Below the pieces are notes generated by a model that ran no database searches, had not been told where the DNA came from, and saw only the letters and a program-made list of their open reading frames with translations. A stretch of 64,000 bases of DNA from Sceloporus undulatus (taxonomy: Eukaryota > Chordata > Lepidosauria > Squamata > Phrynosomatidae). The stretch is from assembly GCF_019175285.1 (NCBI RefSeq), contig NC_056529.1, positions 159,211 through 223,210 of the forward strand. Direction: 5' to 3'. Position numbers and translations under genes: made by a program. Below, in pieces: positions 37,530 through 49,781 of this stretch; within the stretch, counting starts at the first letter, position 1; each line of letters starts with the position of its first letter.

Positions 37530-38126
37530 TTATTGGCCACTGGGGTGCACCCGGTTTTTGGCACCTAACGGTTTCTTTCTCTTGACTGCCGGCACGAGCA
37601 AGGTCTGCGTCTTAGGTGGTGTGAGCAATGCGCCCTGGTTCATGCCCTGGCTGGCTCGGACTATCCTGATGGGCACAGAGCCACCTGGGTGGCAGGTGGG
37701 CAGGAGATGGCTGCCGTTGGAAGCTGCGTTGGAGGAAAGGGTCCTCGGACTTCCTTGGGGTGGGTGAGGATGGCTGTTTGCTGTCGTCTCGGCCTTCTGC
37801 CTGCCTTTCTTTTTGGCCTGCCAGTTCCGCGCTCCCTCCAACTGGCACTCAAGGCGACCCACGTCCTCTGTCACCTCATTCACTCGATCAAAGTGGGTGA
37901 GGAGAGTTTCCAAGAGGGAGAGCAAGCGCTGGACCTCAGCGTCCACTTCACAGCTGTCCTGAGTGCTGGGCGCCAGGCTGAGCCCATCCAGTTGGCTGGA
38001 GGAGGTGGAAGCGCGAGAGGTGTCCGAGGTGGCACTGGGCGTGGGGCCCTGCAAGGAGCGTGAATCCTGGCTGGACGAGCGGGAGGGCAGCGGCTCCATC
38101 CCTTCGAAACGGACTTTGTGCCGGAA
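37530..38126 (-). CDS. PKD1: PKD1 exon 46, terminal exon
   Basis: This 597-bp exon encodes FRHKVRFEGMEPLPSRSSSQ (G-protein-binding region), STSSSQLDGLSLAPSTQD, the coiled coil LLTHFDRVNEVTEDVGRLEC and the terminal AKNRVHPSGQ with its stop. The stretch before the end is longer and more basic than in human. Confidence 0.96.
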   Translation of the reverse strand, partial: FRHKVRFEGMEPLPSRSSSQDSRSLQGPTPSATSDTSRASTSSSQLDGLSLAPSTQDSCEVDAEVQRLLSLLETLLTHFDRVNEVTEDVGRLECQLEGARNWQAKKKGRQKAETTANSHPHPPQGSPRTLSSNAASNGSHLLPTCHPGGSVPIRIVRASQGMNQGALLTPPKTQTLLVPAVKRKKPLGAKNRVHPSGQ

Positions 38127-41100
38127 CTGCAGAAGAAGAAAAGGAAAAAGGTAAGACAGACATTGGGGCTTTATAGAACTATCTAGTGCACTGGAACACC
38201 AAGATTTTTTATTTTTGGTGAGCCACGACACAGACATGGTTTATTCTGGCCCTCAACTCTTGGTGGGTTCAGATGCTTCACTTCACTTTTAATTCTACTG
38301 CTAACCCTCAGTACACTGGACTCCCCAAAGGGTCAGAAAATATCCCAAAATTCATGTTTTTTAAACTAGATGATTTAAAGTTAATATTTTGAAAGTGATC
38401 TGCAATGACACAAGGACATTATTCCACACCCAAATATATCTGTGGCAAAAGTAACAATATATGCGGTTTTTAGATCTCATATCTATATATATATATATGT
38501 GATATATTTTTAAAATGCATAAAAATATATTTAAAAACTTAGAAAGAGAAGGATTGACCAAGCATTTTAAAAACATTCTGTACTTATAGACTAAAAAAAT
38601 GTTGGCTCATTTCAAAACCATCAAAAGAGAGGGCTGCAGTAAGAAATCTGCACGTTATAGACAGATTGAAAAATTCACTTTCCTTCCTAGGCACAGAATG
38701 AAATATTTTGTTTAATAACTGAGGTGGGGAGGGGACATCATTATTATTTCCTTCCCGTCGGCCTCTCCCCATTGCTGCTTCTGATCTCAGAATGGGGAAA
38801 AGTGAAATGAGTCTCTCCGGTCTGATCTCACTCCCAAACACACACACACAGAGATGCACCCTGGACCTGTGTCCTTACCTCCTTGGCTTTGCTGAATCCC
38901 ATCCACATCTTGAGCCTCCGAACAAAGAGCTCCACCATTTCATAGTCCTGGGATTCAAAGGCCGGCCGGTACATTTCAAAGCGGGTCTCGCGGTAGTGAT
39001 GGATGAGCACAGCGGCAAAGAGTCGCAGCACGACCCATAGCTCCAGGACGACGTAGCTGGCGTAAAAGAGATGGGAGAGACCCAGGGGTTCGGGGAGGAA
39101 GAGGTGCAGACTTGCACTGCTCCGGAGGGCTGTGAAAAGGAGCTGGAATGACCTGGAGAAGCTGCAGAAGGCCTCAGAATGGGAGGAGAAGAGCTGCACA
39201 GAGGAGACACAGAAGTTGCCATCAGGGCTCAAAATAGCAATACTGGCCAGTGTGCACTGGACCTCCCCTGAGCTCAATTCATTCAATGCCAACCTCCTTT
39301 ACTCACCTTTTGTTGACAGGATCAAGCCCCTTCCCACCCACTAAGCACCTTTAAATATTTATCCACACTAATTCCTTTCTCCATGTTCCTGCCTTGCCTT
39401 CACTCAGGTCTGCAAAGACCCGTGAGAAGTCGAAGTATGGCTTTTCTGTGGGTTGGGGCTTCTAGGCAGAAGCCACAGGGTGACAAAGGGGTCTATTTTG
39501 TCCTCCTTACAAAATGAGTTGGTCCCCCCACTGGAGTAGAAGTATCAACCCTTTGTTCCATCCAAAGTTATTGTTATCATTGCGTGCCTTCAAGTCGTTT
39601 CCAACTTATAGCGACCCTAAGGTGAAACTATCAAAGGATTTTCTTGGCAAGATTTGTTCAAAGGAGGTTTGCCACCACTGCCTTCCACTACACCACACTG
39701 GCTCAAAGTAAACCCACTGAATCAACAGGATCTACCCACATCTTGGTGGCCCATTCAACAGCTTGAATCCAGCAGACCCACTGGTTCAGTTCTTGAATGA
39801 CAAGTCAACACATTGCCAAATCCCATTGAGTCAGTAGGTCTGCTCTAGTTGCAGTGAACCAGCAGGATTCAAGCCACCTCTTGATTCCATGGTTCTGTTC
39901 TAATTGGAACAAACCAATAGGATTCTGGCTACTCAGTCCCCCAAAAAAGCCATTCCAGATTTACCAGGTAGCCCAGCTGTGCGTAAGCCACAGTGAGGAT
40001 TGCGAAGACCACCGCTGTGGCAAAGAGCTCCTTCATGGATCGTTGCAAAGTTTTGCCAAACATGGACCACTGCCGGATGAAGCGCAGCTGTTGGGAAACC
40101 TATTGGGAGACAAAGCCAAGAATGAACGCCTGTTACAACCATCTGGCCTATGTGACATCCACTTCTGTTGGCCATCCTTACCTTGACCGTCAGCAAGAAG
40201 AGGAGAGATGCAGCCAGGCAGCTGAAGACATCCTGGAGAGACGCCACCTCATAGAAGCTGGTGAAGCCCTCCCTGTTCTGCAGGTACTTGGCCCACTGCC
40301 GATCGGCCAGAGTGGCCTGACTCAGGTGAATAATGACAGTGCAGGTGGTAGCCAGGATGAGAAGCCACTGGCCATAGCTGCTGAGGAGGCCAAAATAGGC
40401 CCTGCCCTCCTTCTTGATGGAGAGGGACTCGGAGACCACAAAGTAGACCACCACAGCCATGAGGATGACCTGGAAGCACGGAGGAAGTTGGAGAAAAAGG
40501 AGGGCAAGATTGAACCCCAGACACATCAAAGCGGGGCTGCGTTGTAGGGAGAAGGACTTAATGGTGCACCCCAGAAAGAATTGCAGTTAAACATCCTTTC
40601 CTTATGAAGGATCAATGGCTAGCATCAAACTGTACAAAAACACTTGCAGGACTTGAGAAGACATCCATCTGAAGGATGGAAAGAATATTAAAAAATGTTG
40701 AAATGAGAGACAGAAAAGTCAGAAAACTGTGATGAGGAGAAGTCTGGCAAAATGAGAAAATTCACTTATCATGACTTTGGCATCATGAAAAAACTATATT
40801 GGGTTTTTTTGTGTGTGTGTGCAGAAAACAAGTTTCTTGTCCATAAGAACAAGGTTATTTCTGTACAGAAAATATTATTTTCAGCATGAGAAATGCTGTT
40901 TTCTACACAACCCCCCACCCTTCTGTGTGTGTGAGATCAGGAAGTCTTGATCTGCAAATAGTTATTGAAAACTGCCCACGTTTGATGTTCTCCCTCACAG
41001 GGAGGGGGAAATCGTAAAATTCTGCCCAAGACAATGAAATTAACCAAGATTGCATCACAATCTCCAGTCCACTCAAGTATCAAACATATAAAATCCAACA

Positions 41101-44100
41101 AAAAGAAAGATTTGTGTATGAACATGTGGCCAAAAAATAGTTTTTTGTGGGTTTTTGGGCAATGTGGCATGTCTAGCAGTATTTTTTCCTGACGTTCACC
41201 AGCATCAGATGCTGGCAAACGTCAGGAAAAAACTCATCTAGAAACAGGCCACATTGCCCAAAAACCCCACAAAAACTATGGATGCCGACCATGAAAGCCT
41301 TCAACTTCACAGTGCCAAATAAAACTTCTGAAGCCTGCAATGGACTAATCCAGCTGCCCCATTTCACACACCAAAAGTAAATAAACCCCATAAGCCAGAG
41401 CAGCCCCAGCAGCGGTGTCTACAGGGTTTCCCCAGTGAGCGCAATCCTTGGGACTGACCATCATGAGGAGCTGGAGGGTGACTCCCTTGCTGAGCGGAAG
41501 GAGTGGCAGAGAGGTGACGGCCAGCGCTGGCAATGCATGTCTGGCTATGGGAAACTCCAGCCGGAGGGTGACCACGGCGTGCAAACCCAGGCCAGGGTTG
41601 TACTGGGTCAGTTCCATAAAGATCGCTCGGCTCCTGCAGGGGAGGAAGATGGATGAATCAGGCAGGCAGTTTGGGGGGAAGACTGAGTTTGGGTGAGACA
41701 GTTGGTTTGGAAAAGAGCGGATGGGAGAGTCTAAGGCAGGGACAGGAGTTTTGTGGCCCTGAACACAAATGTTCATTGTGGTGGAATTCAAAGATACAGC
41801 CGTGTTAGTCTATAGCAGTGGTCCCCAAACTGTGCCCTTTAAGAGATTTTGGACTTTATCTCTCAGAAGCCTCAGCCATGATGGCCAATTGGCCTGGGAT
41901 TCTGGGAGCTGAAGTGCAAAGCTCCTTAAAGAGGGATGGGTGAACAAGTTTGGGTGAACAAGTCTTGTCTCAATCCAAGATGGATCAGCCTGGCAAAAGA
42001 AGGACACATTCCCTCCAACAACATCTGAATCCTTACACATTGTTGATCCAGTTGTTCTGCTGGAGGAGCTCCAAGCGGACCCGGCTTTCCTCCAATGTGG
42101 TTCCCAGCTCCTGGACGTAGCCCCCACTGTCATAGAAGGAGAGGTACCCCCAATACAAGCCCCTGAAAGAGAAGAAGGGAGGAAGGTTAAGCCTAGGTAT
42201 GGAGAGTCCTCCTTGCCCATCTTCAATGGATCAGTTTCTGCTGAAGTTTGGCTCCATCCAAATATTCTCAGCAACTGAATATGGAGATAGCTGAAGGTAT
42301 CTCAGCTGAAGGCATCTCAGAGGCAGAAGATGGAGCAAGCTTGTTTTCTAGAGGCCAATGGATTCAAATGGCAAGACAAGAGATTGCACTTAAACACCAG
42401 GGGTGCAACTACATTTTACAGGAATGATGCAGTTTGGCACCACTTTAACTGCCATGGTGCCATCTTACAGAATCTGGGGATATGTAGTTTCTTGAGGCAC
42501 CATCACTCTTTAGCAGGAAGGCCCAAGACCTTGTAAAACCACAGGATGGAACTACAGCACTTAATAAAGCAGTGCTAAACTGCATTGTTTTTGCAGTGTA
42601 GGTGCACCATAAGAACCTCTTGACTGTGAGAAGTTTTGAGAATAGAATATGCTGCTTGTGGACTCTTCTTCTTTGGAGGTCTTTAAACAGAAGTTAGGCA
42701 GGCAACTTTCAGTTGTGCTTCAGTTGTGTGGCAAAATGGGGTTAGATTAGATGGCCCTTGTGACCCCTTCTGAATCTAGGATCCTGTGACTAAGCACTCC
42801 TCCTTCTGCCAGTTTTTCCTGTCTTGCCTTTGTATTGTCCACAGCTAGCTGCATTCTGGAACTCCCTCTTTCTACTGCATAAACTTCACTTCTTTTTCCA
42901 TCAGCTTTTGAGATGTCAAGCTTTCTCCCTTAGGTTTCCCATCTTGTCTCAATCTTTTGAAAAATCTATTTTTAAAAAATATAACTTCCTAACATTTCTA
43001 ATCATTGTTGACTTGTCTCTGAAAGCTCACCCCGTAAGGTGCAGAAGAGAAAAATAAATTAAAAACTCAAGGGCTTTACTGTCAGCATTTCTCAAGAGAT
43101 TGTATTCTTTTATTTAACTGCTACCAAACTGCTCAAGGCAGAGTTATGGAGAAAAATGGTTTACTCTGAGCACCGCAATTCTTGTGGATTGCTCCTATAC
43201 AGTTTGCATTTTTTTAAAAAGAAAGAATGGGATCCCCCAGGGCATCACTTGGATGGAGAGAAATGGGGAAGACTCTCTCTTTGAACCCACAGCCAGGTCT
43301 GCATCTGCCTTGGCAGTTGGCAATGCGGAGATGAATGCAAATGACAAAGGGAGACCTGTAGGCAGTGGGTCACACTGTCACGGAAAGCACTTCTTCTGGC
43401 TAGGATGATGGTGGGTTGTGGAGGAGGGCATTGGCACTGCTTACCCAGCAAGATCTGGTGGCGAATATGTCCACTTTTCTGTGTGGTTGCCAAAGTTGTT
43501 CTTCCAGCCAACGGTATAACTGGCGGTGTCAAAGCTACCAGAGCCAGTAAGGCATTTCTCTTCAGGGGCAGAAGTCCCACCAAGGACACGGTGAACAGAA
43601 TCTGGACACTCCACTAAAAAGGGGGGAGAAAGAAGGACCATGGGGTTCTCTGGATGTCCCATGTCACATCACTATTCCCTTCTCTTTCTTTCCAACCTTC
43701 CCATGACTCTCAATGATGCCTTCCAACATTAGCATTTCTGCCCAAGTTTCTATCTTAGGATTTGCAAAGCTGAGCATCAGGGAAAGTGGAGATCCATTGG
43801 GCCACTCATACCCATCTCCCACTTCCTTTTAATATTTATCTATCTACATACCTATCATCACCTGCCTTTTCCCAGCCCAGCATACGGCAAATCCCAACAT
43901 CTATTAATTGACATGTACCTTCTTGCAAACGAACTTGCCGTAGCCGTGCGACTCCAAGGGTGTTGCTGAAGCCTCCTTGCCCGGACTGGTTGTTGTAAAG
44001 GTAGGGCAACAGCTCCTGCGACATCCATACCCAAAACTCATCAGATCTATGCGGATGGTATCGGGGAGAGAAGACGAAAGGGATAACACTGAGTACAGAA

Positions 44101-44421
44101 CAGGACTTTCCCACTTGGACACTCTTTCCATCCTCTCATCTCCCACTTATGTAAGGTGATCAATGCCCTCTTCTTCCAAGACTTCTGTCCACTTTTGCAA
44201 CCTTCTGTCCAGGAGGAATCCCCAAATGTCCTCCAATTTCAGCATATTTGACACTTGGTGTGGATCATCTTTTAACACACACCCGAGCAAAAGAGACTGC
44301 CCATCTCTTTGGGCTTCCCCTAGCACAGCGATTCCCAAACTTTGGTCCTCCAGGTGTTTTGATTTTCAGCTCCCAGAAGTCCCAGCCAGCCTGGCCAACA
44401 GCCAGGGCAGTGGTTCTCAAC

Positions 44422-44476
<55 letters not shown>

Positions 44477-44680
44477 TNNNNNNNNNNTTAAATAGTCTTT
44501 ATTAAAGTTTACAATATATACACCAACAAAACAGTTGCTTTCCATCATTCTTTTACATAAGTTCTTGTAATTACCCCCACCCCCCATGATTGATTATAGT
44601 AAATACTTTCTTAACAGCTGTTCAAATATATTTCTCTATTTAGGCAAAATCTTTATGTAACTACGATCCTTCATAATACA

Positions 44681-44717
<37 letters not shown>

Positions 44718-46602
44718 CATATATGTTTCTAAGCTTTAATAACCCCAAAGATTACATTTTGAACTAAGCTTTTTCCTTAATTCCCAACTGATATCTACAC
44801 TATAAGGTTTGTTTAATTCAGAAAGAAATAATAAGAGGAAATAAAGATTACTGAAAATGTTATATTATGTTGTCCATCTGTCTTTACAATATTTCACCAA
44901 TGGGTCCCAGATTTCTTTTGACTCTTCAGCTTTATCTCTTAGTGCCATTGTGATTTTGTCCATTTCCACTATTTCTAAAGATTTATAAAGCCATGTATCC
45001 ATCGTGGGGACTTCTGAATTTCTCCAAACTTTAGCTAGAGACATCCTTGCGGTTGTTATTAAGTACAATATCGGTTTTAATTTCTGTCTTATTTCCTTAC
45101 TATCTCCCATATTCAACAAAAACAACTCAGGGTCCAGCTTCAATTCAATTTGATATATCTTTTGTATAGTCTCCTGAATCCCACTCCAAAAGGTTTGCAT
45201 CTAAGGGCATGTCCACCACACGTGGTAAAAAGATCCAACATTCCCATTATACCTCCAACATAGGCCTGTACTATTTTTATAAACTTTACTTAATCTGGAA
45301 GGGGTCAAATACCATCTGTGAAACATTTTATTAGGTTTTCTTTTATATCCATACATAATGAAAATTTTAGGTCCTTCCCCCAAGCTCTTTCCCATTTTTG
45401 CAAATTTATTGTGTGTCCTATGTTTTTTGCCCAGCTAATCATACAGGGTTTTATTCTTTCCTTTTCCAATTCTAATTTAAGACAGAGTTTATATAATTTC
45501 GAAATCAACCCTTTCCTTTCCCCCCTACTAATAATCTCATCCAATTCTGTTTCTTCTATACTGAATCCTGGTTGTTTATTATCTGTCCTATAACGTTCGA
45601 CCAATTGAAAATAGGAAAACGATTGTAATTTGATTCCTTTCTCTTCTAATTCTTCCTTTGATTTCATTATTTTTTTCCCTTTTTCTATTTTTAAGATTTC
45701 TTTATATCTCAACCAAACTCTACCCTCTATATAGATTCTTTTTAACAGTGCTTCATGTGGGGAAACCCAATCTGGGATGGTTCTGGATAATTTTCTTTTA
45801 TAGATATTCCAAACTCTCAATAGTGATTTTCTGATTATATGATCATTAAAGATTGAGACATCTTCCCATACCATAAGTATGTGTGCCACCCATAAACTAA
45901 GTTAAATCCTTCTAAATTTAGTAAATTGTGGTTTTCCAAATATATTCACTCCCAGATCCAATCTAAACAGCATGCGTGGTAATAATATAGCTTGAAATCT
46001 TGAAACATTACTCCGGTTTTGAGGTCCCTCCACTGGCTGCCTATCAGCTTCCGGGCCCAGTACAAGGTGTTGGTTATCACCTTTAAAGCCCTAAATGGCT
46101 TGGGTCCAAACTATCTTAGAGACCGCCTCCTCCCGTACAATCCTCCCCACGCTCTCCGGTCCTCTGGGAGGAACTTACTGCAGCCTCTAAAATCTAGGCT
46201 TGCGGCAACCTCCCAGAGGGCATTCTCTGCTGTCGCCCCCAAACTCTGGAACGACCTGCCGGATGAGATCCATCAGATAACATCATTAGACAGCTTTAAA
46301 AAAGACGGATCTCTTCCGGCAGGCCTTTCCAGATTAACCATCCCAGCCCAGGTTCCCAGGTTCCCTGATTCCCTCATTCCTCCTGTGGCCCCATCTTAGA
46401 GATGGTTGAGGATCAACAGAGGGATATCAGGGTTTTTAGTTTTAATTGCTGTTTTTATCCTTGATATTGTATTTTTAATATGTTATACTATTTAATACTG
46501 TCTTAAGGGGGGGAGGGATAAAGTGTTTTTAATTGTCATATTTTATATTTTACTGTTGTTAACCGCCCGGATTGGTTTGCCAGAGGGCGGTATACAAATA
46601 AA

Positions 46603-46653
<51 letters not shown>

Positions 46654-49600
46654 ATCTAGTAGGGCTAATCCCCCTTTTTCTTTACTGTCTGTTAATGATG
46701 ACCACTTTATTCTTGATTTCTTATTTACCCAAATGAATTTAAGTATATCTTTTTTCCATTGTCCGAACATTATGTTGTTTTTTTATTACTGGTAAGTTCT
46801 GGAATAGAAAGATTATTTTGGGAAGCACACACATTTTAAGTATGGCAATTCTGCCCATCGAAGATACCGGTATTTGCAATTTTGACCAAATTTCCAAATT
46901 TTTCTTTATTTCTTGCCAAATTTTCCTATAATTGTTATCAAATAAATAACTATTTTTGTTTGTTTTATATATATCCCTAGATATTTAACTTTTTTCTGTA
47001 CCTGGATTCCAGTTTTTATTGTAAACATTCTTGTTTCCTTTTTTCCAAATTACATGTAATCAATGCTGATTTAGATTTATTAATTTTAAATCCCACGCAT
47101 TCCCCAAAATCACTGACTAATTGTAAAACTTTTTCGGTGTTTACCAAAGGGTTTTCAACTATTATGACCAAGTCGTCCAGGTATGCCTTAATTCTATATT
47201 CATGACCTTTTATTCTGGTACCTTTAATTTCTTTATTGTCTCTTATCTCATTACATAATAACTCTATAGACATTATAAATAGTAGAGGGGAAAGGGGGCA
47301 TCCCTGTCTGGTACCTTTCTCAATCTTGAATTCCTCTGTTTTAGATCCAGTCACAATAATACTTGCTGTTTGTTCCGAATATAATTGTTTTATCCAATTT
47401 ACCATATTATCTCCCAGACCTATTTTTTGTAGTAATTTTAACATATATTGCCAATTCAAATTATCAAATGCTTTCTCTGCATCAAGAAATATTAATGCCA
47501 ATTCTTTACCCGTTTTTTTTCTTCTTCATAATATTCAATTATATTTATGATTGTCCTTATATTATGTTTAGCATGCCTCTTTGGTAAAAAACCATTCCGG
47601 TCCTCTTTTATCCAATTTTGCAAGAAATTTTTGAGTCTTTCTGCCAATATGCTTGCGAATATTTTATAATCCGTATTCAGCAATGAAATGGGCCTATAAT
47701 TATGGGGGAGGCTGGGATCTTTACCTTCTTTAGGAATCAGGATTATATTTGCTTCTTTCCAGGTATTAGGAATACCGTCTTTGATTATTTCATTAAATAC
47801 TTTTTGGAGAGGGCTAACAAATTCATCCTGAAACAGTTTATAATACATCATTGGGTATCCATCCAAACCTGGAGCTTTCCCATTTTCCCCTTTGTTTATT
47901 GCTTCCCTTATCTCTGATTTTGTGATTGGATTATTTAATAAAGCTTTAGTCTCTTCTTTTAGGGTTCCCAACCTTTCTAATGCCGCGACCCTTTAATACA
48001 GTTCCTCATGTTGCGGTGACCCCTAACCATATTGGAGTGGTGTCTCGGTTCCTAAAACCATCGGAAAACACGTATTTCCGATGGTCTTAGTCTTCCCACA
48101 GCATTCCAGAACCTTCTGGATCCAGTCCTGTTCCACTTTGTGGTTCTGTGCCTTCAAGTCATTTCTGATACATGGCAGACCCTAAGTGTGACGTATCATA
48201 GGATTTTCTTGCCATGATTAGCTCAAAGGGGGTCTGGTACTGTCCTCTTCCAAGGCTGAGAGAGTGTGATTTGTCCAACTCTGGTCTCCCAGAGTCCTAG
48301 TCCAACACTCAAACCAATACACTACAATATATGATAGACCTCTATCTGGTTGTTTTTTTAACTTTTGTATTAACGGCATTTTTAAGAATTGTATCATGTT
48401 TTTGTATGTTGCCTTGGTTTCTGTACTGGGAGAAAGATGGGATATTAATCAATCAATTAATTAAATTTTGCTTTGTTTTGTCTGTATTCCACCCCACTAA
48501 ATAAAGGAGACATGAAAAGGAGTTAGTGGGTAAAAGATGTTAAACAAAAAAGTCTTGCAACACTCGGTATGCAAGAGGTGCACCATGTTAAGAACTGCAT
48601 TAGGCACACTTAGGCTGCTGCCACACTGCAGAATTAAAGCAGTTTGACACTGCTTTCACTCTCATCACTCCATCCTATGGAATCCTGGGATTTGTAGTTT
48701 GTTGTGCTGCCAGGGCTGGGCTTTGAAATCTCAGGCACAAGAGAGGCAAAATGCTTGGTCTGCATCTACACTGGAGAAATAATCTGTTTTGAGACCACTT
48801 TAACTGCCTTGGCTGAATGCTATGGAATTCTGGGAATGGTGGTTGGTTCCAGCACCACAGCAGAATGGCAGTTAAACCCCTGTAAAACTCCCTGACCAAG
48901 GTGACCAATGCCCTCACCCCAAAATATAGGGCACTCAAGCAAAAAGTGTAGGACATGACCAAAAATAAAAGCTAAAAACACCCATGTAATTATAAATCCA
49001 TGCTTCTTAGCCATGATCCAAATGGAGGACATTTTGAAATTTGACAGAAGAGGACATGTCCTGGAAAAGGAGGAGGATGTCTGGTCACCTTGTCTCTGGT
49101 CCAAAATACACTGCAGAAATAAAACGTAGCTGGAATGAAATGCCCAGAGTTCCTCACCAAAGCTGCATCCACACTGAGGAAATAATCCAGTTCAAGAGTG
49201 ACTTAACTGTCCTGGGTTAGTGCTGGGGAATGCTGGGAATTGTAGTACACTGTGGCCCCAGAGCTATCTCTGACAGGGAATCACATAACCCTCCAAACGT
49301 AGTTGAACTGCAGTGCCCAGAATTCCTCACCAGGTGCTGCATCCACACTGAGGAAATGGTCCAGTTTGAGACTGCTCAGTGTTGGGGAATCCTGGGAATT
49401 GTAGTCTATTGTGGTCTCAGAGCCATCTCTGACAGAGAAGTCTCAACATCTCCCAAACACTAGCATTCCCAGGATTCCCTAGCATTGAGTTAAAGCAGTC
49501 TCAAAGTGGGTTGTTATCCCTGCAGTGTGTGAGAGAGATATAAAGGCTAGGGACTGGATTTACTCATTAACTCACAAAAGGAGGATATCTGTGTCCAAAA

Positions 49601-49748
49601 CACACTGCTTTGACTGCCAGGGCTCAGTGCTATGGAATCCTGGGCATTGTAGTTTATTGTGGCACAAGAGCTCTCTGACAGAGAAGGCTAAATGCCTCAC
49701 AGACCCCAGAGCATTGAGCCAGGGCAGTTAGAGGGGTTTCAAAGTGCA

Positions 49749-49781
<33 letters not shown>

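Larger units (their letters stand above)
44428..47962 (-). mobile_element. L1 LINE, 5'-truncated, with 16-bp target duplication
   Basis: On the - strand, pieces of ORF2 are seen: NPITKSEIREAINKGENGKA (upstream of RT), GTRQGCPLSPLLF and AYLDDLV (RT), and HRWYLTP with GSFYHVWWTCP (C-terminal domain). The A-rich tail is (GAAA)n. Flanks GGTTCTCAACCTTTCT (44412-44427) and GGTTCCCAACCTTTCT (47963-47978) differ by one base. The ORF is broken in several places, so it is a dead copy. Confidence 0.88.

Noticed and set aside
39993-40547. 184-codon open frame on the + strand
   Set aside because: Antisense shadow of PKD1 exons 43-44.
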